Assembly: GCA_903831485.1 (NCBI GenBank)
Contig: CAIKXW010000143.1
Location: 1 to 5,391 of the forward strand
DNA from: an uncultured Alphaproteobacteria bacterium
GTDB taxonomy: Bacteria; Pseudomonadota; Alphaproteobacteria; Caulobacterales; Hyphomonadaceae
DNA: 5,391 bases
Direction of reading: 5' to 3'
How positions within the stretch are numbered: position 1 is the stretch's first letter; every line of letters begins with the position of its first letter. Shown in pieces: positions 1 to 5,391 of this stretch. The notes beneath the pieces are model-generated. The model was given only the letters and a program-made list of their open reading frames with translations. It was not told the origin of the DNA and did no database searches. The translations under genes and the position numbers were made by a program.

Positions 1-471
1 CGCGGCGTTCACCAGCGCATTGGCGACGCCGCCGCAGTCGAAGGGGGAGTCATCGCTGCCGTCGACGTCTCGGTCGTAGGTGATGATGATGCACACCGGC
101 GCATCGAACTGGCGGAAGCCGCGCAACACCCAGTCCTGCCGCGCATCCTTGTCGTCACGGGCGATGCCCATCGCGCTGAACAATTGCTTGGCGACGCCGA
201 TCTGGCGCTCGCGGTGTACGCCGGCGAAGGCGGGGCCAGTGCGGAATTCGCGCGACTGGGGGACGCCCGCCACCATGCGCTCTGTGTTGCCGGCGCGGAT
301 GCGGTTCAGCGGCTCGCCGGTGATGACGTAGAAATGCCAGGGCTGGGTGTTCATCGAAGTCGGCGCGCGCATGGCAAGCGTGAGGACTTCCTCGATCAGC
401 TTCCGCGGCACGGGGTCGGGCTTGTAGCCGCGGATGCTGCGGCGGCCGAGCATGACTTCGTCGAACTGCAT
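1..471 (-). CDS. Nitroreductase family protein, C-terminus cut by window edge
   Basis: Flavin-dependent oxidoreductase of the nitroreductase superfamily. These are usually cytoplasmic FMN-binding homodimers that use NAD(P)H to reduce nitro-aromatics, quinones or similar acceptors; the natural substrate cannot be told here. The frame is open for 157 codons from the ATG at 471 to the left edge. Near the N-terminus is LGRRSIRGYKP (residues 8-18), whose Arg-Arg-Ser is the usual FMN phosphate contact. At 36-45 lies APTSMNTQPW, the classic family signature. Residues 124-131 (APVCIIIT) fit a core strand. Family members of this type are roughly 210-230 residues, so about a third is missing. The start is supported by a GGAGG ribosome site 7 bases upstream and by the position of the RRS motif. 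It is divergent from the DUF4424 gene. The family call is secure from the motifs; the subfamily is not. Confidence 0.93.
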   Translation of the reverse strand, partial: MQFDEVMLGRRSIRGYKPDPVPRKLIEEVLTLAMRAPTSMNTQPWHFYVITGEPLNRIRAGNTERMVAGVPQSREFRTGPAFAGVHRERQIGVAKQLFSAMGIARDDKDARQDWVLRGFRQFDAPVCIIITYDRDVDGSDDSPFDCGGVANALVNAA

Positions 472-478
472 ATAGAGA

Positions 479-483
479 CCTCC
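479..483 (-). promoter_or_regulatory. Ribosome binding site of the nitroreductase gene
   Basis: GGAGG on the minus strand (plus-strand CCTCC) with a 7-base spacer to the ATG at 471. It is a near-ideal Shine-Dalgarno site and fixes the start codon. Confidence 0.8.
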
Positions 484-499
484 GGCTTTCGGAAACCGG
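482..499. repeat. Imperfect palindrome in nitroreductase leader
   Basis: The 18 bases CCGGCTTTCGGAAACCGG match their own reverse complement at 14 of 18 positions. They lie directly upstream of and partly overlap the nitroreductase ribosome site, in the gap shared with the divergent DUF4424 gene. This could be a repressor site or a small leader hairpin. CCGG is self-complementary and common in GC-rich DNA, so chance is quite possible. I found no convincing promoter boxes in the rest of the 472-618 gap. Confidence 0.25.
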
Positions 500-606
500 G
501 CCAGTTGAACTGTCTGACGGCGATTTGCAAGGCAGGCCGGCGCTGAGCGGGACACTTGGCGTGCGGTCGCCGGAATGCTTGAAGCAGGCTTGAGAGTTCA
601 GAGGGC

Positions 607-611
607 GGGAG
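607..611 (+). promoter_or_regulatory. Ribosome binding site of the DUF4424 gene
   Basis: GGGAG with a 7-base spacer to the ATG at 619. It supports that start, which is also the one that gives a complete signal peptide. Confidence 0.65.
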
Positions 612-618
612 AATCGGA

Positions 619-1626
619 ATGCGTGCGAAGCTAGCCGGAGTTGCGGCAGTCGTGGCGGGTGTCATCGCCATGGCCGGACTGGGGGCGGCCCATGCAAACG
701 ACTCGACCGCCGAACTACGTGCGGGCGGGCTTCACCTGATCCGGAGCGACGTCATCGACATGGTGTCGGAAGACCTGTTCCTGTCGACCACGGAAATCCG
801 GGTGAGGTACGTCTACCGCAATCCATCGAGCGCGGATGTGACCACGCTGGTCGCCTTTCCGCTTCCCGACATTGGCTGGGAGTTCGGTGAGGCGCCTGTC
901 GGCCTGCCGAACCCGTCCTCGCCGAACTTCGTCGATTTCCGCACCAGCGTGGATGGCAAGGACATTCCGCTCGACGTCGAGATGCGCGCGGTGCTCGACA
1001 GCGGGCTCGATGTGACGGACCGGGTGAGGGCCGCTGGCCTGCCATTTCTTGTCACCAATTTCGAGGCGTGGGACGCGCTTCAGGCCACGATGCCGCTGGC
1101 GCTCGCGAGGCAGCTTCGCGACGAAGGCGTGATCTGGCTCGATCTTGATCCCGATACCGGCGCGATCAGCTATCTCCGCCCGGCCTGGACGCTGAAGACG
1201 ACCTTCCATCGCATGCAGACTTTCCCTGCGGGCAAGGACGTTGTCGTGGAGCATGTCTACAAGCCGGTGGTCGGCGGGTCGGTCGGCGCTTCCTATATCT
1301 ACGCCGATGAGGGCGAGCGCGCCGCCATCAAGGCCGACTACTGTATCGACGACGCGTTCGACGCGGCGCTGGACAGGATGAAGCGGTCGACGGGCGATGA
1401 CCAGATGATAAGCGAGCGCACGATGGGCTATGTGCTGACGACGGGGGCCAATTGGGCCAAGCCGATCGGCGCCTTCCGCCTCACGATCGAGAAGGATTCA
1501 CCCGAGCAATTGCTGACCGTTTGCGCTGACGGCCTCAAGAAGACTGGGCCGACACGCTTCGAGCTCTTGCGGAAGGACTTCTCGCCCGAGCAGGACATCA
1601 GGATGATGATGCTGCAAAGGTTCTAG
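619..1626 (+). CDS. Secreted DUF4424 domain-containing protein
   Basis: A 335-residue protein of the DUF4424 family, function unknown. Residues 1-26 form a Sec signal peptide: MRAK, then a hydrophobic Ala/Val/Gly stretch, then an AHA cleavage site, so the mature protein probably starts at Asn27 in the periplasm. The mature N-terminus, NDSTAELRAGGL (27-38) followed by SEDLFLS (50-56) and VRYVYRN (62-68), and the later TFPAGKDVVVEHVYKPVVGGS segment (201-221), are typical of the family. TTLVAFPLPDI (75-85) also fits. Two cysteines, C242 in YCIDDAF and C302 in VCADGLKKTGP, could form a disulfide after export. Apart from the signal peptide there is no membrane segment. Its length is normal for the family. 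It is divergent from the nitroreductase and convergent with the acyl-CoA synthetase, so it looks monocistronic. Nothing nearby suggests a role. Confidence 0.9.
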   Translation: MRAKLAGVAAVVAGVIAMAGLGAAHANDSTAELRAGGLHLIRSDVIDMVSEDLFLSTTEIRVRYVYRNPSSADVTTLVAFPLPDIGWEFGEAPVGLPNPSSPNFVDFRTSVDGKDIPLDVEMRAVLDSGLDVTDRVRAAGLPFLVTNFEAWDALQATMPLALARQLRDEGVIWLDLDPDTGAISYLRPAWTLKTTFHRMQTFPAGKDVVVEHVYKPVVGGSVGASYIYADEGERAAIKADYCIDDAFDAALDRMKRSTGDDQMISERTMGYVLTTGANWAKPIGAFRLTIEKDSPEQLLTVCADGLKKTGPTRFELLRKDFSPEQDIRMMMLQRF

Positions 1627-1632
1627 CGCAGA

Positions 1633-3249
1633 CTAGGCTGTCAGCGGCATGTGCTCGCCTGCTGCGAAGGCTTCGGCGAGCTTGAATTTCTGGATCTTGC
1701 CCGAGCCGGTCAGCGGCCAGGCCTCGACCCAGATCCAGTAGGCGGGGGTCTTCTGCGCGGCGAGCCGCTGGCGGATGAAGGCCTTGAGTTCTGCGGGGGT
1801 CGGCTTGTCACCGCCGGCGCAGCGCATGAAGCAGGCGACCTGTTCGCCCCATTTCTCGTCGGGCACGCCGATAATGGCGATCTCTGCGATGGCGGGGTGT
1901 TCGAGCAGGGTGTTCTCGATCTCGGCCGGGAAGAGGTTCTCGCCGCCGCGGATGATCATCTCCTTCACGCGGCCTGTTATCTTCACGTAGCCACGGGCAT
2001 CCATGCGGCCGAGATCGCCGGTGTGGAGCCAGCCTTCCGCGTCGATGGTTTTCGCGGTCGCCTCGGGATTGTCGTTGTAGCCGAGCATCACCTGATAGCC
2101 GCGCGCGCAGATTTCGCCCTGATCGCCCACGGGGACGACAGCGTTTGTCGCCGGGTTGCGGATCGAGATTTCGGTGTTGGGCGCGGGCTGGCCGATGGTC
2201 TGGGTCAGGTCTTCCTCGGAGTCCTCATGCCAGGTCTGGGTGAGGACGGGGGAGGTTTCTGTCTGGCCGTAGACGATCTGGATAGGGGCGCCGAAAACGA
2301 CGCGCGCCTTGCGGCAAAGCTCTGGCGGGACCATCGCCCCGCCCGACATGATGCGGCGAACGGAGGAGACATCGGCGCCGGACTTTTCGACCGTCTCGAT
2401 GAGGGCGACCAGCATGGTCGGCACGCCGAGGATGAAGGCGGCTTTCTCGCGCGCAATGACGCGGACCACCATGGCGGGGTCGAACATCGGCGCCAGAAGC
2501 ATGCATGCGCCTGTACCCAAGCCGCCGAGAACCAGCACGGCGCAGCCCGTCGTGTGGAACAGCGGCATGTGGTGCACGAACGTGTCGCCCGGCGTGAGGC
2601 CGGCGCGCACCATGGTGTCGATGCCATTTCGCACGAGGCCGTTGTGGTGGAGCAGTGCGCCTTTCGGGAAGCCGGTGGTGCCGGAGGTGTACTGGATCTG
2701 CACGGGATCATCGGGCTTGGGCGAGCGGAGTTTGCCGCTGTCGGCGCCAGCGTAAAGAGTGGCGTGGTCGGTGAGAAGGATGCGGTGGCGGATCGCAGGG
2801 ATCTCGTCGCACACGGCATCGGCGATGGCCTGCATCGGATTGCCGCGGAATTCGGCGACATAGTAGATCGCCTCGGAGCGCGACTGCTCGAGAACGTATT
2901 TCAGTTCGCGCTTCTGGTAGGCGGGGTTAACCGTAACCAGCGTGAGGCCGGCAAGGGCGCTGGCCAGCTCCAGCAGGACCCATTCGGGAAGATTGTTTGC
3001 GTAGGCGGCGATCCGCGCGCCCTCGGCATGGCGGGAGGCGAGGGCGCGGGCCAGGTGTTCGGCGTCTGCGAGCAGCTGGGCGTAGGTCCAGGTGCGCAGG
3101 ATGGCGCCGTCATAGCCAAGCTCTTTCAACGCGGCTTGATTGGGCGTGCGGGCGGCGGACGCCCGTAGCATGTCGCCAATCGTGATGGGGGCGCGCTCGG
3201 GGCCCCCTTGTGCCGGGAAATAAGATTCCGTGAGCTTCACCTCGTACAT
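1633..3249 (-). CDS. AMP-forming fatty acyl-CoA synthetase (AMP-binding family)
   Basis: A 538-residue member of the ANL adenylate-forming superfamily. It activates a carboxylic acid with ATP to an acyl-adenylate and transfers it to CoA, in the cytoplasm or at the inner membrane face. Motifs in order: phosphate loop [11 protein letters not shown] (187-197), YGQTE (327-331, ATP/adenylate contact), GDLGRMD (411-417, with ribose-binding Asp412), TGRVKE (425-430, hinge region), [11 protein letters not shown] (435-445), and TGSGKIQK (514-521) with the catalytic C-terminal lysine at K518. All key residues are present, so it should be active. Overall it resembles medium/long-chain fatty acid or FadD3/AcsF2-like ligases, but acyl specificity cannot be read here. 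I start at ATG 3249, with AGGGGG nine bases upstream. The same frame extends to 3393, but the extra 48 residues look unlike the family and would overlap trpB. Confidence 0.92.
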   Translation of the reverse strand: MYEVKLTESYFPAQGGPERAPITIGDMLRASAARTPNQAALKELGYDGAILRTWTYAQLLADAEHLARALASRHAEGARIAAYANNLPEWVLLELASALAGLTLVTVNPAYQKRELKYVLEQSRSEAIYYVAEFRGNPMQAIADAVCDEIPAIRHRILLTDHATLYAGADSGKLRSPKPDDPVQIQYTSGTTGFPKGALLHHNGLVRNGIDTMVRAGLTPGDTFVHHMPLFHTTGCAVLVLGGLGTGACMLLAPMFDPAMVVRVIAREKAAFILGVPTMLVALIETVEKSGADVSSVRRIMSGGAMVPPELCRKARVVFGAPIQIVYGQTETSPVLTQTWHEDSEEDLTQTIGQPAPNTEISIRNPATNAVVPVGDQGEICARGYQVMLGYNDNPEATAKTIDAEGWLHTGDLGRMDARGYVKITGRVKEMIIRGGENLFPAEIENTLLEHPAIAEIAIIGVPDEKWGEQVACFMRCAGGDKPTPAELKAFIRQRLAAQKTPAYWIWVEAWPLTGSGKIQKFKLAEAFAAGEHMPLTA

Positions 3250-3386
3250 GGCGTCCGTCCCCCTGGCCTGGGCCCTCTTATGGCCGGTTGTTACTGCATG
3301 AGCGTACTCCCCGGCTACGGGAGGGAAAGACAGACGTAGGGGAAGGGCCTCTTGGATCAGGCTTCCGGACGGTCTATGGGACCGCC
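3250..3386. promoter_or_regulatory. Divergent promoter region between acyl-CoA synthetase and trpB
   Basis: These 137 bases separate two divergent starts and must carry both promoters. On the plus strand TTGGAT (3352-3357) and TATGGG (3375-3380) are spaced 17 bases apart and resemble a weak sigma-70 promoter for trpB. If real, transcription would begin at or near the trpB ATG, giving a leaderless or nearly leaderless message. A GGGA (3378-3381) five bases before the ATG is the only ribosome-site candidate. On the minus strand I see no convincing box pair. There is no tryptophan-rich leader peptide or attenuator-like hairpin pair. Confidence 0.4.
3259..3264 (-). promoter_or_regulatory. Ribosome binding site of the acyl-CoA synthetase gene
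   Basis: AGGGGG on the minus strand, with a 9-base spacer to the ATG at 3249. It decides between this start and the longer in-frame alternative reaching 3393. Confidence 0.5.
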
Positions 3387-4613
3387 ATGACAAACCCCGC
3401 GAAGACGCCTCCCAATTCCTGGTCGCAATGGCCCGACGCCAATGGGCGGTTCGGGGAGTTTGGCGGGCGGTATGTGGCCGAGACGCTGATGCCGCTCGTG
3501 CTCGATCTCGAGCAGGAGTATGCGCGGGCCAAGGCTGATCCGAGCTTCCAGGCGGAGTTCGACTGGCTGCTGGAGCATTATGTCGGGCGGCCCAGCCCGA
3601 TGTACTACGCCGAGCGGCTCACAAAGCATTTCGGCGGGGCGAAAATCTTTCTCAAGCGCGACGAGCTGAACCACACGGGCGCGCACAAGATCAACAACTG
3701 CATCGGGCAGGTGCTGCTGGCCCGGCGAATGGGCAAGACGCGGATCATCGCGGAGACGGGGGCGGGGCAGCACGGTGTTGCGACGGCGACGATCTGCGCG
3801 CGGTTTGGATTGCCTTGCGTTGTGTTCATGGGCGAGACGGATGTGGAGCGGCAGAAGCCAAACGTGTTCCGCATGCGCCTGCTCGGCGCGGAGATCGTGC
3901 CGGTGTCGTCGGGCACGGGCACGCTCAAGGACGCGATGAACGAGGCGCTGCGCGACTGGGTGACGAATGTGTCGAACACGTTCTACGTCATCGGCACGGC
4001 GGCGGGGCCGCATCCCTATCCGATGCTGGTGCGCGACTTCCAGAGCGTGATCGGGCGCGAGGCGCGGACGCAGATCCTGAAGCTTGAGGGGCGCCTGCCG
4101 GACGTGCTGGTGGCGGCGATCGGCGGCGGCTCGAACGCGATCGGGCTGTTCCATCCCTTCCTCGAAGATGAGAGCGTCAAGATGATCGGCGTTGAGGCGG
4201 GCGGGCATGGCGTGGATACGCCGATGCATGCGGCCTCGCTCTCGGGCGGCATGCCGGGCATCCTGCATGGCAACCGCACCTACCTGTTGCAGAATGCGGA
4301 CGGGCAGATCACCGACGCGCACTCGATCTCGGCGGGGCTGGACTATCCGGGCATCGGGCCGGAGCACGCCTTCCTGCACGAGACGGGACGCGCGACCTAT
4401 CGGACCTGCACCGACAAGGAGGCGCTTGAGGCGTTCCAGCTGTGCACGCGGCTCGAAGGCATTATCCCGGCGCTTGAGCCTGCGCATGCGCTGGCGCGCG
4501 TGGGCGACATCGCGAAGGAGCTCGGCAAGGACGGGCTGATCGTGATGAACATGTGCGGGCGTGGCGACAAGGACATCTTCTCGGTGGCGGCGCATCTGGG
4601 GATGGACATTTAG
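3387..4613 (+). CDS. trpB: Tryptophan synthase beta chain
   Basis: A 408-residue PLP enzyme that condenses indole with L-serine to make L-tryptophan, normally in an alpha2-beta2 complex with TrpA in the cytoplasm. Visible landmarks: [15 protein letters not shown] (22-36), the PLP-lysine motif HTGAHKINN (96-104) with Schiff-base Lys101, the catalytic glutamate E123 in AETGAGQHG, the phosphate-binding GGGSN loop (246-250), and GRGDKDIF (391-398) near the C-terminus. C390 sits where the Salmonella enzyme has Ser377, which contacts the PLP ring nitrogen. Length is normal for the TrpB1 class. Start at ATG 3387 gives the expected N-terminus; an upstream TTG at 3288 in frame would add 33 unconserved residues. 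trpA does not follow directly and trpF does not precede. The partner gene is presumably elsewhere or beyond the right edge. Confidence 0.97.
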   Translation: MTNPAKTPPNSWSQWPDANGRFGEFGGRYVAETLMPLVLDLEQEYARAKADPSFQAEFDWLLEHYVGRPSPMYYAERLTKHFGGAKIFLKRDELNHTGAHKINNCIGQVLLARRMGKTRIIAETGAGQHGVATATICARFGLPCVVFMGETDVERQKPNVFRMRLLGAEIVPVSSGTGTLKDAMNEALRDWVTNVSNTFYVIGTAAGPHPYPMLVRDFQSVIGREARTQILKLEGRLPDVLVAAIGGGSNAIGLFHPFLEDESVKMIGVEAGGHGVDTPMHAASLSGGMPGILHGNRTYLLQNADGQITDAHSISAGLDYPGIGPEHAFLHETGRATYRTCTDKEALEAFQLCTRLEGIIPALEPAHALARVGDIAKELGKDGLIVMNMCGRGDKDIFSVAAHLGMDI

Positions 4614-4619
4614 CGACAC

Positions 4620-4648
4620 TTGAATTTGCATCAAAGGATGCGTATCTT
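4620..4648 (+). promoter_or_regulatory. Putative sigma-70 promoter of vapBC
   Basis: TTGAAT (4620-4625) and TATCTT (4643-4648) are separated by exactly 17 bases, each matching the consensus at 4 of 6 positions. The start of transcription would be around 4655, shortly before the AAGGAA ribosome site. It begins seven bases after the trpB stop, so the toxin-antitoxin pair can be expressed independently of trpB. Confidence 0.5.
4628..4641. repeat. Inverted repeat between promoter boxes, candidate VapBC operator
   Basis: GCATC-AAAG-GATGC is a perfect 5-bp inverted repeat with a 4-base centre, lying between the -35 and -10 candidates. A second, wider repeat uses CATCAA (4629-4634) and TTGATG (4647-4652), and GGATGCG recurs as a direct repeat at 4636-4642 and 4672-4678. 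VapB-type antitoxins generally bind such repeats in their own promoter with VapC to repress the operon, so this is the natural operator candidate. Binding is inferred. Confidence 0.45.
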
Positions 4649-4659
4649 GATGTCCATCC

Positions 4660-4665
4660 AAGGAA
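4660..4665 (+). promoter_or_regulatory. Ribosome binding site deciding the vapB start
   Basis: AAGGAA with an 8-base spacer to the ATG at 4674. The ATG at 4668 is only two bases away from it, and the ATGs at 4638 and 4650 lie upstream of it, so 4674 is preferred. Confidence 0.6.
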
Positions 4666-4673
4666 GCATGCGG

Positions 4674-4868
4674 ATGCGCACGACGATCACGCTTGATGAC
4701 GACCTGCTGGAACGGGCAGAGCAACTGACCGGGATCGAAGAGCGACCCGCTCTGGTGCGCGAGGCGCTCAAGGCGCTTATTGAGCGTGAGAGCGCGAGGC
4801 GGCTGGCGCGATTGAAAGGATATGATCCCAAGGCGGAGGCTGCTCCCCGGCGTCGACCAGGCGTGTAG
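4674..4868 (+). CDS. vapB: VapB-family type II antitoxin
   Basis: A 64-residue antitoxin that should bind and neutralise the VapC nuclease encoded next door and, with it, repress their shared promoter. The N-terminus MRTTITLDDDLL (1-12) is the beta strand of a ribbon-helix-helix DNA-binding fold, followed by two helices containing ERAEQLTGIEER and LVREALKALIERESARRL. The C-terminal tail, from LKGYDPKAEAAP to PRRRPGV, is basic and proline-rich, as in VapB tails that wrap around the toxin. It resembles the VapB_antitoxin family (PF09957) by eye. The ATG at 4674 is chosen because it follows AAGGAA by 8 bases and gives the standard MRTTI start. In-frame starts at 4620 (TTG), 4638, 4650 and 4668 would add leader residues overlapping the promoter. 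The vapC start lies 9 bases after its stop. Confidence 0.88.
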   Translation: MRTTITLDDDLLERAEQLTGIEERPALVREALKALIERESARRLARLKGYDPKAEAAPRRRPGV

Positions 4869-4877
4869 GCATCGGCC

Positions 4878-5246
4878 ATGGTCCTCGCAGACTCATCCGT
4901 GTGGATAGACCATTTTCGAGGTACGCTTGACGGCCTTGACGAGATGCTCGACGCAAGGTCGATCGTCATGCACGACCATGTGCTAGGCGAGCTTGCGTTG
5001 GGGGCGCTTCGGGATCGCACCAAAACCCTGTGGGATCTTGGCAATCTTCCGCGAGCACCGCTGGCGACGGATGCAGAGGTGATGGTCTTCATTGAGTCGC
5101 GTCGCATCTTCTCGCGCGGGATCTGTTACTCGGATGCGCACCTGCTTGCCTCCGCAATGCTCGGCAAGCCGGTCACGATTTGGACCAAAGACACCAGGCT
5201 TGCATTGGTTGCGGCCGCGCTCGGCGTCTGCTTCGCCGGGCCCTGA
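4878..5246 (+). CDS. vapC: VapC-family PIN-domain toxin ribonuclease
   Basis: A 122-residue PIN-domain protein, the toxin partner of VapB. VapC toxins are Mg2+/Mn2+-dependent endoribonucleases, often cleaving tRNA or rRNA; the target of this one is unknown. All four expected acidic residues are visible: D5 in LADSSVWIDHF, E38 in VLGELALG, D86 in YSDAHLLASA, and D105 in WTKDTRLAL. The order and spacing are those of an intact catalytic site, so the toxin is probably active. Length is normal for the family. The start is an ATG 9 bases after the vapB stop, with only a weak TAGG overlapping that stop as ribosome site. This suggests translation coupled to vapB, which would keep toxin output below antitoxin output. 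The stop codon abuts the next gene's ATG. Confidence 0.92.
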   Translation: MVLADSSVWIDHFRGTLDGLDEMLDARSIVMHDHVLGELALGALRDRTKTLWDLGNLPRAPLATDAEVMVFIESRRIFSRGICYSDAHLLASAMLGKPVTIWTKDTRLALVAAALGVCFAGP

Positions 5247-5391
5247 ATGATGAGGCGGACACTTGCGATCTTGAGTTTGTTGCTCGCTGCATGCGCCGCG
5301 CCTGACACGCCGATCCTGCCGGGCAAGCTCGATCTTCCCGTTGCGGCGGGCGATCGCTGGAAGTTGTGTGCGGATGACGGGCTGGAGGACA
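5247..5391 (+). CDS. Putative lipoprotein, 3' end beyond window
   Basis: Only the first 48 codons are present. The N-terminus, MMRRTLAILSLLLAAC, is a lipoprotein signal peptide: two arginines, a leucine-rich core, and a lipobox LAAC ending at Cys16, which would be lipidated and cleaved by signal peptidase II. Residue 17 is Ala rather than Asp, so outer-membrane sorting is the default expectation. After the cysteine comes a Pro-rich linker (APDTPILPGK) and then the start of a domain containing AGDRWKLCADDG, which I do not recognise. The ATG directly follows the vapC TGA and is in the same frame, so no longer N-terminus is possible. A second ATG at 5250 would work equally well. There is no good ribosome site; translation may depend on coupling to vapC. 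Confidence 0.7.
   Translation, partial: MMRRTLAILSLLLAACAAPDTPILPGKLDLPVAAGDRWKLCADDGLED

Larger units (their letters stand above)
4600..4659. repeat. Perfect 10-bp inverted repeat spanning trpB end and vapB leader
   Basis: GGATGGACAT (4600-4609, the last trpB codons before the stop) is the exact reverse complement of ATGTCCATCC (4650-4659, just before the vapB ribosome site). The arms are 40 bases apart and enclose the trpB stop and the vapBC promoter-like boxes. In a read-through transcript they could pair, with the vapB ribosome site immediately 3' of the stem. There is no T-tract, so it is not a standard terminator. Function is inferred only. Confidence 0.5.

Noticed and set aside
184..546. 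Plus-strand open frame of 120 codons, and a minus-strand frame at 396-671
   Set aside because: Both overlap the nitroreductase, which has clear motifs and a good ribosome site. Their products have no features and no ribosome sites of note.
1651..3168. Long open frame of about 505 codons on the plus strand, antisense to the acyl-CoA synthetase
   Set aside because: Its product is a low-complexity mix rich in Gly, Ala, Asp and Arg with no motifs, and the opposite strand encodes a full set of ANL enzyme motifs. Long antisense frames are usual in GC-rich genes.
3288..3386. N-terminal extension of trpB to a TTG at 3288
   Set aside because: TrpB proteins normally begin close to the ATG at 3387, and the extra 33 residues look like translated intergenic DNA.
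3250..3386. Tryptophan attenuator or T-box upstream of trpB
   Set aside because: There is no small open frame with tandem tryptophan codons, no paired alternative hairpins and no T-box sequence in the 137 bases.
3250..3393. N-terminal extension of the acyl-CoA synthetase to a start at 3393
   Set aside because: The 48 extra residues resemble no family member, would overlap the trpB start, and the ATG at 3249 has its own ribosome site.
4614..4660. Intrinsic terminator after trpB
   Set aside because: The hairpins present are short or widely spaced and none is followed by a run of T, so a terminator cannot be supported.
4620..4673. Longer vapB starting at TTG 4620 or the ATGs at 4638, 4650 or 4668
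   Set aside because: These starts lie within the promoter and operator candidates, and only 4674 is well spaced from AAGGAA and gives the typical MRTTI beginning.
3357..4724. Long open frame of about 455 codons on the minus strand, antisense to trpB
   Set aside because: It is Arg/His-rich with no recognisable domain and lies opposite an unmistakable trpB. It is a composition artefact.

Overview
The window looks like ordinary chromosome from a GC-rich alphaproteobacterium. The GC richness, the DUF4424 protein and the style of the TrpB and VapBC proteins fit that class. A Hyphomonadaceae-like marine lineage is a guess from overall resemblance; no taxonomic marker is present.

Layout from left to right: (1) the N-terminal two thirds of a nitroreductase on the minus strand, cut by the left edge. 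(2) A 147-base divergent gap. (3) A secreted DUF4424 protein on the plus strand. (4) An AMP-forming acyl-CoA synthetase on the minus strand, tail to tail with the DUF4424 gene and only 6 bases from it. (5) A 137-base divergent gap. (6) trpB, tryptophan synthase beta chain, on the plus strand. (7) A compact type II toxin-antitoxin module, vapB then vapC, with its own likely promoter and operator. (8) The first 48 codons of a lipoprotein gene that begins on the base after the vapC stop and runs off the right edge.

How the genes relate: nitroreductase, DUF4424, acyl-CoA synthetase and trpB appear to be separate units, because strand changes at every junction. trpB, vapB, vapC and the lipoprotein gene share a strand and could be partly co-transcribed, but they have no common pathway. 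trpA, often found just after trpB, is not the next gene; the vapBC module and the lipoprotein gene occupy that position. trpF is not upstream either.

The most informative non-coding stretch is about 4600-4676, between trpB and vapB. It holds a TTGAAT/TATCTT promoter-like pair with exact 17-base spacing, a perfect 5-bp inverted repeat between the two boxes (a good candidate VapBC autoregulatory operator), and a perfect 10-bp inverted repeat linking the last codons of trpB to the vapB leader. I see no rRNA, tRNA, CRISPR array, insertion sequence or convincing intrinsic terminator, and no clear sign of an undescribed multi-gene system.
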